Shown one piece after another: positions 41,478 through 49,675 of a DNA stretch of 64,000 nt (the first letter of the stretch is position 1; every line of letters begins with the position of its first letter). The stretch covers positions 88,116-152,115 of the forward strand of contig NZ_QRCU01000078.1 of assembly GCF_003369445.1 (NCBI RefSeq). The letters are read 5' to 3'. This DNA is from Arthrobacter silvisoli. Lineage in GTDB: Bacteria > Actinomycetota > Actinomycetes > Actinomycetales > Micrococcaceae. Both the position numbers and the translations under genes were made by a program. The notes under the pieces are model-generated. The model ran no database searches and had not been told where the DNA came from. It saw only the letters and a program-made list of their open reading frames with translations.

Positions 41478-41880
41478 GACGGAAGGGTTCCGCCTGCCCT
41501 CCCTGCGGACGCTGGCTGCTGTTCTGATGGTGGATTCCTGCTGTTGGATGTCCCTGCCGCAGTGGCAGGAATTGACGCTGTCCCGCCGAAACGGGCAGAT
41601 GGACTGTTTGTCCTTATTCAGCTTGGCACAGCCCGGAAGCCCACGCCGCCGCTTCCCTGATCCCCGGCTGAACTGAAACGCTATTGATACGCGGCCGATG
41701 CCGAGTTGATACCAAAGCAGCAGGCACCGGCCTCCCGGAGCTGCCTGGCGCCGCCGGGCCAGGGGTCTGCTGGCGTAGGATGGGAATCATTCCGGGAAAC
41801 ACCTGCCGCCGGCAGGCAAGGGACCCGGAACCGCACGCACACATCCACAGCGGAGGAGCATAGGCCACACGGCCAACACC
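41478..41880. other. Intergenic region between the GerMN lipoprotein gene and phoH
   Basis: About 400 bp between divergent genes. Its left part probably encodes the true N terminus of the lipoprotein (see there). The right part holds a plausible phoH promoter: TAGGAT at 41776-41781, followed at once by the dyad GGAAT-C-ATTCC (about 41784-41794). A GGAGGAG at about 41851 lies too far from the phoH ATG to be its ribosome-binding site. No RNA gene recognised. Confidence 0.4.
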
Positions 41881-42966
41881 ATGACTGATTTGAACGGGCG
41901 GCCACGGGCTGGCAGCGCCGAGACGGTTCGAACTGAATTCCCACATTCTGTTCCGGGCCTCCGGACGGAAGTAGTCGTCTTCGACAACGCGGATCAGATG
42001 GTTCAGTCGCTGGGCAGCCACGACGAGGCGTTGCGGTACATCGAGGAGCAGTTCCCCGGCATCGACTTCCATGTCCGCGGCAACGAACTTTCCTTCAGCG
42101 GCCCGCCTGCGGATGTTCCCCGGATCATGCGCCTCCTCGAAGAAGTCCGTGCCTTGGTGGCCAAGGGAACGGTGATCAACCCCGAGGCCCTGAAGCAGTT
42201 GGTTTCGCTGCTGCGCAGCCAGTCGGTGCAAAGCCCGGTGGATGTGCTGACCCACAACATCCTCTCCAGCCGGGGCCGAACCATCCGGCCGAAGACGCTG
42301 AACCAGAAGAACTACGTCGACGCCATCGACGACAACACGGTCATTTTCGGCATCGGACCGGCAGGCACGGGCAAGACCTACCTGGCCATGGCCAAGGCCG
42401 TCCAGGCTCTCCAGATGAAGGAAGTCACCCGCATCATCCTCACGCGACCGGCCGTGGAAGCGGGGGAGCGGCTCGGCTTCCTGCCCGGAACCCTGAACGA
42501 CAAGATCGATCCCTACCTGCGGCCGCTCTACGACGCCCTGCACGACATGATCGATCCCGAGTCGATTCCGCGGCTCATGGCGGCCGGGACCATCGAGGTG
42601 GCACCGTTGGCCTACATGCGCGGCCGCACCCTCAACGACGCGTTCATCATCCTCGACGAGGCCCAGAACACCACGCCGGAACAGATGAAGATGTTCCTGA
42701 CCCGTCTGGGCTTCGGCTCGAAGATGGTGGTCACCGGAGACGTCACCCAGGTGGACCTTCCCTTCGGCTCGAACTCGGGCCTGCGCGTGGTCCGCGAGAT
42801 CCTCGACGGCATCGAAGACGTGAACTTCACGATACTGGACGCCGGAGACGTCGTCCGTCACCGCCTCGTGGCCGATATCGTCTCCGCCTACAGCGACTGG
42901 GACGAGAAGCACCGCCAGCCGGCGCGCACAGCAGACAGCACCACGAAGCGGGGAACCCAGCAATGA
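41881..42966 (+). CDS. phoH: PhoH-like ATPase
   Basis: The 361-residue protein is the chromosomal PhoH (YbeZ) type: an N-terminal KH-like part, then a P-loop ATPase with Walker A GPAGTGKT (159-166), LTRPAVEAGERLGFLPG and Walker B FIILDEAQN. It is thought to work with YbeY in ribosomal RNA processing. The gene overlaps ybeY by four bases (ATGA) and is first in phoH-ybeY-CNNM-era. The ATG at 41881 lacks a close ribosome-binding site. Confidence 0.95.
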   Translation: MTDLNGRPRAGSAETVRTEFPHSVPGLRTEVVVFDNADQMVQSLGSHDEALRYIEEQFPGIDFHVRGNELSFSGPPADVPRIMRLLEEVRALVAKGTVINPEALKQLVSLLRSQSVQSPVDVLTHNILSSRGRTIRPKTLNQKNYVDAIDDNTVIFGIGPAGTGKTYLAMAKAVQALQMKEVTRIILTRPAVEAGERLGFLPGTLNDKIDPYLRPLYDALHDMIDPESIPRLMAAGTIEVAPLAYMRGRTLNDAFIILDEAQNTTPEQMKMFLTRLGFGSKMVVTGDVTQVDLPFGSNSGLRVVREILDGIEDVNFTILDAGDVVRHRLVADIVSAYSDWDEKHRQPARTADSTTKRGTQQ

Positions 42967-43436
42967 GCATCGAAGTCAACAACGAATCCGGCGTGCAGGT
43001 CGACGAGGCCCAGTTGGTCACCTTGTCCCGGTTCATCTTCGAACGGCTGTACATCCACCCGCAGGCGGAGTTGTCCATCCTGCTCGTGGACGAGCCCGCC
43101 ATGGAAAAACTCCACATCGAACTCATGGACGAACCGGGCGCCACCGACGTCCTCTCGGTGCCCATGGACGAGCTCACCCCGGGCACTCCGGACAAGCCCA
43201 CGCCGCAGGGGATGCTGGGCGACATCGCTATCTGCCCCCAGGTGGCCGAGGTCCAGGCCCGCAACGCCGGGCACACCACCCAGGAGGAAATGCTGCTGCT
43301 GGCGACCCACGGCATCCTGCACCTCCTGGGCTACGACCACGCCGAACCCGAAGAAAAGGAAGAGATGTTCTCGCTCCAGCGTGAACTGCTGTCCTCCTTC
43401 CTCGGCAAGGACGCCCCCATGGAGACCATGCAGTGA
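42963..43436 (+). CDS. ybeY: Endoribonuclease YbeY (rRNA maturation factor)
   Basis: Zinc-dependent RNase for 16S rRNA 3'-end maturation and 70S quality control. The 157-residue protein has the signature HGILHLLGYDH with the three metal-binding histidines His116, His120 and His126, and the upstream ATDVLSVPMDE block. It overlaps phoH by ATGA and the next gene by GTGA, so these genes are tightly coupled. Confidence 0.97.
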   Translation: MSIEVNNESGVQVDEAQLVTLSRFIFERLYIHPQAELSILLVDEPAMEKLHIELMDEPGATDVLSVPMDELTPGTPDKPTPQGMLGDIAICPQVAEVQARNAGHTTQEEMLLLATHGILHLLGYDHAEPEEKEEMFSLQRELLSSFLGKDAPMETMQ

Positions 43437-44764
43437 CCTCGCTCATCCTGGTCGGGATGGCACTTGTCTTCCTCAGCTTCGTCGCGTTGCTCACCGCTGC
43501 GGAGGCCGCCTTCAACTTCCTTCCCCGCCACGAGGCGGAGCTTGCTGTCGGCAATGGCAAGGGCGCGGCCCTGCGTCACATCCTCGCCAAACCGGTGGCC
43601 CACATGCGGGCCCTGCGCTTCTGGCGCGTCTGGTTCGAAATGGCAGCCGCCGTGGCCGTCGCCGTCGTCCTGCACAGCCTCCTGGACAACGTCTGGCTCG
43701 CCGGACTCGCCGCCACCGGCATCATGGCCGTCATCGGTTTCGTCCTGGTGGGCGTCTCGCCGCGGCAACTGGGACGGGCGCACTCCGGCGGGGTCGCCCG
43801 CTTCACGGCACCCCTGATCCGTTTCCTATGCTGGATCCTTGGCCCGGTCCCCGGCTGGCTGGTTTCCATCGGCAGCGCCGTCGCGCCGGGAGCGCCGGGA
43901 GGAGACGAGTTCTTCTTCAGCGAAGAAGAGTTCCGCGAACTGGTGGAACGCGCCACGGAATCGGACGTGATCGAGGATGACGAGGCCGAACTCATCCAGT
44001 CGGTCTTCGATCTCGGAGACACCCTGGTGCGGGCCGTGATGGTGCCCCGCACGGACATTGTGAGCATCGACTCCGGTTCCGGGCTCGAGGATGCCATGGC
44101 GCTCTTCCTGCGCTCGGGCTACTCGCGGATTCCGGTGATCGCCGGTGATGCGGACCAGATCCGCGGCATCCTGTATCTCAAGGACGTCGCAGCCGCCCTG
44201 CACCGCACCGACGTCCATGCTGCCGTCCACGACGTCGATTCCCTCGCCCGCGAGGCGCGTTTCGTCCCCGAGTCCAAGCCGGTGGACGAGCTGCTGAAGG
44301 AACTGCAGACGGAGTCCACACATGTCGCCGTCGTGATCGACGAGTACGGCGGCACGGCCGGCCTCGTGACGCTCGAGGACCTGATCGAGGAAATCGTCGG
44401 GGAGATCGTCGACGAGTACGACGCCGGCGTCGAGGACGCGAGCGACCTCGGCGACGGGAGTTACCGCGTCAGTTCGCGGATGAGCATCGACGACCTCGGC
44501 GAACTATTCGACATCGACCTTGACGACGATGAAGTGGACACCGTGGGCGGTCTGCTCGCCAAAGCCCTGGGCCGGGTGCCGATCGCCGGCAGCACGGTCG
44601 AAGTAGCGGGGATTTCGCTGCGGGCGGATAGGCTGGAAGGCCGGCGCAACCGGGTCAGCCACATCATTGCGGCCGCCGTGCCGAAGGAAGACACTGACCT
44701 AGACGGGCTTCTCGACGAGGCCGACATAAAGCAACAGGGAGTACCACGTGAGCAAGCACAGTAA
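43433..44764 (+). CDS. CNNM/CorC-family (HlyC/CorC) membrane protein
   Basis: The 443-residue protein has an N-terminal DUF21/CNNM membrane domain with several spans (about residues 1-150), a CBS pair (starting near RAVMVPRTDIVSI and THVAVVIDEYGGTAGLVTLED) and a C-terminal CorC_HlyC domain (YRVSSRMSIDDLGELFDIDL). Members are linked to magnesium/cobalt efflux or homeostasis; the 'hemolysin' name is historical. The GTG start overlaps the ybeY stop, and its 3' end overlaps era by 17 bp. A place between ybeY and era is common in bacteria. Confidence 0.93.
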   Translation: MTSLILVGMALVFLSFVALLTAAEAAFNFLPRHEAELAVGNGKGAALRHILAKPVAHMRALRFWRVWFEMAAAVAVAVVLHSLLDNVWLAGLAATGIMAVIGFVLVGVSPRQLGRAHSGGVARFTAPLIRFLCWILGPVPGWLVSIGSAVAPGAPGGDEFFFSEEEFRELVERATESDVIEDDEAELIQSVFDLGDTLVRAVMVPRTDIVSIDSGSGLEDAMALFLRSGYSRIPVIAGDADQIRGILYLKDVAAALHRTDVHAAVHDVDSLAREARFVPESKPVDELLKELQTESTHVAVVIDEYGGTAGLVTLEDLIEEIVGEIVDEYDAGVEDASDLGDGSYRVSSRMSIDDLGELFDIDLDDDEVDTVGGLLAKALGRVPIAGSTVEVAGISLRADRLEGRRNRVSHIIAAAVPKEDTDLDGLLDEADIKQQGVPREQAQ

Positions 44765-45710
44765 GACCTTCGACAGCACCCAGGACTTCAGCGGCTTCCA
44801 CGCAGGCTTTTCGGTCCTGGTCGGACGGCCGAATGCAGGCAAGTCCACGCTGACCAACGCCCTTGTGGGGCAGAAGGTGGCCATCACCTCGGCCAAGCCG
44901 CAGACCACCCGCCACACGATCCGCGGCATCGTCCACCGCGACGACGCCCAGCTCATCCTCGTCGACACCCCCGGACTGCACCGGCCGCGCACGCTCCTCG
45001 GCAAGCGGCTCAACGAACTCGTCGCGGACACCCTCGCCGAGGTGGATGCCATCGGCTTCTGCCTCCCGGCCAACGAAAAGATCGGCCCCGGCGACAAGTT
45101 CATCGCCGCCCAGCTCGCCGGCGTCGGCCGCAAACCGGTCATCGCGATCGTCACCAAGACCGACCTCGTGGACAAACAGGCCCTCACCGAACAGTTGCTC
45201 GCGGTGGCCGCACTCGGCAAGGAAGCCCTCGGCGGGGAAGGCTGGGCGGACATCGTGCCGGTGTCGGCCGCCGACGGCTTCCAGGTCAGCACCGTGGCCG
45301 ACGTCCTCATCAGCCACATGCCGGCCTCGCCGCCGCTGTACCCCGACGGCGAACTCACCGACGAGCCCGAGGCCGTCATGGTGGCCGAGCTGATCCGTGA
45401 AGCAGCCCTTGAAGGAGTGCGCGATGAACTTCCGCACTCGCTCGCCGTCGTGGTCGAAGAGATCGTTCCGCGCGAAGGCCGCACGGAGGACAATCCCCTC
45501 CTGGACGTCCGCGTGAACTTGTTCGTCGAACGTCCTTCACAGAAAGCCATCATCATCGGCAAGGGCGGAAGCCGCCTGCGTGAGGTCGGTACCAGCGCCC
45601 GCAAGGGAATCGAAGCCCTGCTCGGCACAAGGATCTACCTCGACCTGCATGTCAAAGTCGCCAAGGATTGGCAGCGGGACCCCAAGCAGCTTGTGAGGCT
45701 CGGCTTCTAG
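44748..45710 (+). CDS. era: GTPase Era
   Basis: Ribosome-assembly GTPase that binds the 3' end of 16S rRNA. The 320-residue protein has G1 GRPNAGKST, G2 region TTRHTIRGI, G3 DTPGL and G4 TKTDL, plus the C-terminal KH domain with GKGGSRLREVG. GTG 44748 lies inside the end of the CNNM gene (17-bp overlap). Works in the same process as YbeY and PhoH upstream. Confidence 0.97.
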   Translation: MSKHSKTFDSTQDFSGFHAGFSVLVGRPNAGKSTLTNALVGQKVAITSAKPQTTRHTIRGIVHRDDAQLILVDTPGLHRPRTLLGKRLNELVADTLAEVDAIGFCLPANEKIGPGDKFIAAQLAGVGRKPVIAIVTKTDLVDKQALTEQLLAVAALGKEALGGEGWADIVPVSAADGFQVSTVADVLISHMPASPPLYPDGELTDEPEAVMVAELIREAALEGVRDELPHSLAVVVEEIVPREGRTEDNPLLDVRVNLFVERPSQKAIIIGKGGSRLREVGTSARKGIEALLGTRIYLDLHVKVAKDWQRDPKQLVRLGF

Positions 45711-45783
45711 CCACTGGGGAAGTTCACAGATTCGGGCCCTAAAATAGCCGGAATCCATGTTCCGAGGAAAGGTTGACCGAGTA

Positions 45784-47352
45784 GTGCGACGTCGTGAAAC
45801 GCGCGTGCAGGAAAGCAGCGGGATCGGCAAGGCTGCGGCTGCACGCCATGGAGACGCGCCCGGCACACCCCGCCACATGCGGTTCCGCAAGCACCCCCTC
45901 TGGCTGAAGATCAGCGCCGGGGCGGTGAGCGTGCTCCTCCTGGCGGGCGTGGCCTTCGCGGCCTACTGGTTCATCCGCCTCCAGCTGAACATCACCAAGG
46001 CCCCGCTCAACGCCGGGGCCCAGAAGACCGAGGGCGACGCCAACGACGCCAAGGACCGCCTGCAGATCCTGATTCTCGGCTCGGACACCCGGGACGGCAA
46101 GAACTCCAAATACGGCAGCGCGGACGATTCCACCGGCTACGGCCACTCGGACGTCATGATGCTGCTGGACATTTCGGCGGACAACAAACGCGTCAGCATC
46201 ATCAGCTTCCCGCGCGACCTGCTCGTGGACGTCCCCGAATGCACCGACCAGACCACCCACAAGAGTTACCCGGCGCGGTCCGGCGAGATGATCAACGCGG
46301 CCATGGCGGAAGCCGGCATCGGCTGCGCCGTCGACACCGTGAACAAGCTGACCGGCCTGGAAATCGACCACTTCATGATGGCTGATTTCAATGCCGTCAA
46401 GGAACTGTCCAACACGGTGGGCGGCGTTTCGGTCTGCATCAGCGACGCCGTCTACGACCCCGACTCCGGGCTGCGGCTGCCCAAGGGTACCTCCCAGGTG
46501 AAGGGTGAGCAGGCCCTGTCCTTCCTGCGCACCCGCCACGCCTTCGGAGACGGCAGTGACCTCGGCCGCATCCAGGCACAACAGGGCTTCCTCTCCTCGC
46601 TTGCCCGCAAGGTCAAGGATGACGGCACCCTCGGCAATCCCCAGAAGCTGCTCTCCATCGCCGATGTGATCACCCAGAACCTGACGGTCGACGAGGGGCT
46701 GGCCAACGTGCAGTCGCTGCTGACCATCTCCTCGCGCTTGAAGGACATCGACCTTTCGAAGGTAGCGTTCGTCGCGGTGCCCAACCGGCCCGCCGCGGCC
46801 GACCCCAACCGCCTTGAGCTGATGCAGCCGCAGGCCTCCCAGCTTTTTGCGGCAATGCGCGCGAACCTCGACCTGACCAAGCCGGGTGCGACGTCCACGC
46901 CGACGGCGAGCCCGACGGCGACAGCCAGCACCCCCGCAACCACCGCGCCGGTGACCAAGACCCCGGCAACCCTGCCCTACGACAAGTCCCTGCAGCCGGT
47001 CACGGTGGCTGACGGTTCCGGCGTTCCTGAGCATGCCCAGGAACTGGTGGCAGCCCTGGTCAAGGCCGGGTTCACCCAAGGCTCGCAGTTCGCTGCGGAC
47101 CCGACGGCCAAGACAGCCGTCTACTACGCCGCCGGCTTTGAGGACGTCGCCAACGACGTCGCCAAGCTCTTCGGCATACCTGCATCCCAGGTCGAGGCCT
47201 CGACGGCGGTCAACGGGGTCCAGCTCTACGCCGGTTCCGACTTCACCTCCGGCCTCAAGTTCGGCACCGCATCCGTACCGGACAACGTCGTGAACCAGAC
47301 CGCCGGCGACGTCAAGTGCCAGACGGCGAACCCCGCCCTCATCGTTCCCTGA
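45784..47352 (+). CDS. LytR-CpsA-Psr (LCP) family cell-wall glycopolymer ligase
   Basis: Transfers glycopolymers from lipid carriers to peptidoglycan outside the membrane. The product has a short cytoplasmic part, one membrane span (about residues 41-63), the LCP catalytic domain (ILILGSDTRDG, SDVMMLLDI, SIISFPRDLLVDVP and the Arg-bearing FLRTRHAFGDGSDLGRIQAQ), a Thr/Pro/Ala linker and a C-terminal LytR_C domain. The start is either ATG 45757 or GTG 45784. I prefer GTG: TAAAAT at 45740-45745 is a likely -10, GAGGAAAGG (45764-45772) is its ribosome-binding site, and codons before 45784 are atypical for this genome. Confidence 0.92.
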   Translation: MRRRETRVQESSGIGKAAAARHGDAPGTPRHMRFRKHPLWLKISAGAVSVLLLAGVAFAAYWFIRLQLNITKAPLNAGAQKTEGDANDAKDRLQILILGSDTRDGKNSKYGSADDSTGYGHSDVMMLLDISADNKRVSIISFPRDLLVDVPECTDQTTHKSYPARSGEMINAAMAEAGIGCAVDTVNKLTGLEIDHFMMADFNAVKELSNTVGGVSVCISDAVYDPDSGLRLPKGTSQVKGEQALSFLRTRHAFGDGSDLGRIQAQQGFLSSLARKVKDDGTLGNPQKLLSIADVITQNLTVDEGLANVQSLLTISSRLKDIDLSKVAFVAVPNRPAAADPNRLELMQPQASQLFAAMRANLDLTKPGATSTPTASPTATASTPATTAPVTKTPATLPYDKSLQPVTVADGSGVPEHAQELVAALVKAGFTQGSQFAADPTAKTAVYYAAGFEDVANDVAKLFGIPASQVEASTAVNGVQLYAGSDFTSGLKFGTASVPDNVVNQTAGDVKCQTANPALIVP

Positions 47353-47412
47353 TGTACTCCGCAGTTCCCTGACGTTCACCCCAGCTCCGTGACGTTCACC
47401 CCAAGCGGCAGC

Positions 47413-47462
47413 GCCAACGGCGAAGGGCCGGACCGAGAATGGTCCGGCCCTTCGCCGTTGGC
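47413..47462. terminator. Strong bidirectional terminator hairpin
   Basis: A 22-bp perfect stem: 47413-47434 (GCCAACGGCGAAGG and eight further bases) is complementary to 47441-47462 around a GAGAAT loop. It lies between the LCP gene and the convergent M13 peptidase gene. Just upstream, GACGTTCACCCCA occurs twice at about 47372-47401. Confidence 0.88.
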
Positions 47463-47475
47463 GGCAGCGTGAGAG

Positions 47476-49428
47476 CTACCAGATGCTGACCCGGTCCTCC
47501 GGGGAGCGCCACATGCCGTCGCCTTCGGCCACGCCGAAGGCCTCATGGAATTCGGAGAGGTTGCTGGCGATCGCGTTCGTCCGGAACTCGTTGGGGGAGT
47601 GGGGGTCGGTGGCCACCCGGCGGATGGCTTCCTCCGGACGGATCACCTGGCGCCAGCCGGCCGCCCAGGACATGAAGAAGCGCTGCCGGCCGGTGAGCCC
47701 GTCGAGCACGGGGGCGTCGGTGCCGTTCAGGCTCAGCAGGTAGGCCTTGTACGCGATCCCGAGGCCGCCCAGGTCGCCGATGTTTTCGCCCAGAGTCAAT
47801 TTGCCGTTGACGTTGTGGCCGGGTGCTTCCTCCGGCGCGAGGGCGTCGAACTGGGCAACGAGCTTCGCGGTCAGCTTCTCGAAGGCCTCACGGTCCTCGG
47901 CGGTCCACCAGTTCCGCAGGGCGCCGCTGCCGTCGAACTGCGAGCCCTGGTCGTCGAAGCCGTGCCCGATTTCGTGGCCGATGACGGCGCCGATCCCGCC
48001 ATAGTTCACGGCGTCGTCGGCTTCGGCCGTGAAGAACGGCGGCTGCAGGATCGCGGCGGGGAAGACGATCTCGTTGAGCAGCGGGTGGTAGTAGGCGTTC
48101 ACCGTCTGCGGCGTCATGAGCCACTTGTCCAGGTCGACCGGCTTGCCGACCTCGTCAAGGTGGCGGTCGACGTCGGCGTTGTGTCCGCGCTCGACGTTCC
48201 CCAGAAGGTCGTCGGGGTCGATCTCCACGGCCGAGTAGTCGATCCACTTGTCCGGGAAGCCGATCTTCGGCCGGAACGCGTCCAGTTTCTTCAGCGCCTC
48301 TGCCTTGGTTTCTTCGCCCATCCAGGCCAGGCCCGTGATGCTCTGGCGGTAGGCCTCGGTCAGGCGGGCCACCAGCGCCTGCATCCGCGCCTTGTAGTCT
48401 TCGGGGAAGTGCCGTTCGACATAGATCTGGCCTACCGCCTCGCCCAGGGCAGCCTCGACGACAGCGACACCCCGCTTCCAGCGCTCCTTGTTCTGCGGGG
48501 TGCCGCTCAGGGTGGTGCCGTAGAAGCCGAAGTTCGCATCGACGAATGCCGCGGAAAGGTACGGGGCGGCCGCGTTGATGACCCGCAGGGCCAGCCACTC
48601 GCGCCAGGCAGCCAGGGATTCAGAGGCGAGGAGCCCGGCCGCACCGTTGAAGAAATCCGGGGTGCTCAGGACCAGCTCGCCGTACTTGCTGCCGTCGATG
48701 CCTGCGGAGTCGAACCATGAGGCGAGCAGGGGGAAGAGCTCAGCGGCCTCGTCGATTGTCTTCAGGTTGTAGGTCTTCTGCGGATCCCGCAGGGTCACCT
48801 TGTCCCAGTGGTGGGAGGCAAGCGCCTTCTCCAGCGCCACGACCCGGACGGCCGCTTCGCCGGCGTCGGGAATCCCCGCCAGCCCGAACACGGTGGCGAC
48901 GTACCCGGTGTACGCCTCCACGATCGGGGCGAACTTTTCCTCACGGTAGTAGGACTCGTCCGGCAGGCCCAGCCCGCCCTGTCCGGCGTAGAGGAGCACC
49001 CGGTCCGGGTTGCCGGCGTCCGGCGCCGGGTAGATGGAGAACAGGCCGGACACATCGGAACGGAAGAGCCGGCCGGTCAGCTCCACCAGACCGGCGGTGT
49101 CCTCGACGGCGAAGACTTCGGCCAGGCGTTCCCGGATCGGATCGAACCCCTTCGCTTCCGCGGCCGCTTCGTCCATGAAGCTGTTGTAGAGATCGCCGAT
49201 TTTTCGCTCGATTCCCGTGGCGCCGGCACCCTTGGCGGCGGCTTCCTCGATGATCGCCTTGACGGCCAGCTCCGCACTGTCGCGCAGGGAGGTGAAGGTG
49301 CCTTCGAGCGGCCTGTCATCCGGGATGGTCGTGGAGTTGAGCCAGGCCCCGTTGACGTGCCGGTAGAGGTCGTCCTGCGGGCGCACGCTTTGGTCGATGT
49401 TGGACAGGGTGATCCCGGACTGTGGCAC
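47476..49428 (-). CDS. M13-family zinc metallopeptidase (neprilysin/PepO-like)
   Basis: The 650-residue protein has the gluzincin motif HEIGH (His485, Glu486, His489) in VIGHEIGHGFDDQG, the third ligand region GENIGDLGG, and a NAYYHPLLNEIVFPAAILQPP substrate strand (NAYY-type motif of M13). No signal peptide or span is seen, so like other actinobacterial PepO proteins it is probably cytosolic and cleaves short peptides. GTG 49428 has AAGGAG six bases upstream, which decides against the longer reading from 49464. Confidence 0.95.
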   Translation of the reverse strand: MPQSGITLSNIDQSVRPQDDLYRHVNGAWLNSTTIPDDRPLEGTFTSLRDSAELAVKAIIEEAAAKGAGATGIERKIGDLYNSFMDEAAAEAKGFDPIRERLAEVFAVEDTAGLVELTGRLFRSDVSGLFSIYPAPDAGNPDRVLLYAGQGGLGLPDESYYREEKFAPIVEAYTGYVATVFGLAGIPDAGEAAVRVVALEKALASHHWDKVTLRDPQKTYNLKTIDEAAELFPLLASWFDSAGIDGSKYGELVLSTPDFFNGAAGLLASESLAAWREWLALRVINAAAPYLSAAFVDANFGFYGTTLSGTPQNKERWKRGVAVVEAALGEAVGQIYVERHFPEDYKARMQALVARLTEAYRQSITGLAWMGEETKAEALKKLDAFRPKIGFPDKWIDYSAVEIDPDDLLGNVERGHNADVDRHLDEVGKPVDLDKWLMTPQTVNAYYHPLLNEIVFPAAILQPPFFTAEADDAVNYGGIGAVIGHEIGHGFDDQGSQFDGSGALRNWWTAEDREAFEKLTAKLVAQFDALAPEEAPGHNVNGKLTLGENIGDLGGLGIAYKAYLLSLNGTDAPVLDGLTGRQRFFMSWAAGWRQVIRPEEAIRRVATDPHSPNEFRTNAIASNLSEFHEAFGVAEGDGMWRSPEDRVSIW

Positions 49429-49540
49429 GAAAGCTCCTTCGATGACGCGCAGCCGGCAGGGCACCGTCGCCGCGTCTGCATAGTGGACGTTGCTTCAGGT
49501 TATTGCACAGTCATCATACGCATCGTGTTACTGTGACATG

Positions 49541-49603
49541 GTGCGTGCAGGAATGCTTCTCCTTAGCTGCCGCGGCGGGGCCTCAAAAGCGATCAATCGC
49601 TAG
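49541..49603 (+). CDS. Leucine-rich leader peptide of leuA
   Basis: A 20-codon frame starts at GTG 49541 (in-frame ATG 49538 is also possible) and reads VRAGMLLLSC followed by RGGASKAINR and TAG. The Leu codons CTT-CTC-CTT are followed by AGC, just as in the leuS leader at 20226. TACTGT at 49529-49534 fits a -10 six bases upstream of the GTG, so the transcript is probably leaderless. Leu-codon leaders upstream of leuA are known in actinobacteria; this frame fits that pattern. The peptide itself probably has no other function. Confidence 0.75.
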   Translation: MRAGMLLLSCRGGASKAINR

Positions 49604-49669
49604 GCCAATCCTCGCTGCGGAGTTTGCTATGCCCGGCCAATCTTCCTTCAAGATCCAAAGAAAAGGCCC
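49577..49669 (+). promoter_or_regulatory. leuA leader RNA with mutually exclusive pairings
   Basis: Inside and after the leader frame, AGCGAT pairs with ATCGCT, and GGGGCCT (49577-49583) can pair with AGGCC at 49602-49606 to make one hairpin. The same GGGCCT can pair instead with AGGCCC at 49664-49669, which would mask the AAAAGG ribosome-binding site of leuA. No U-tract terminator is seen, so control at translation start is more likely than termination. The switch is inferred from complementarity only. Confidence 0.5.
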
Positions 49670-49675
49670 TTAGTC

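Noticed and set aside
47372..47401. Two copies of GACGTTCACCCCA as a possible iteron or regulator site
   Set aside because: Just two copies in a short gap before a terminator; most simply a local slippage duplication.
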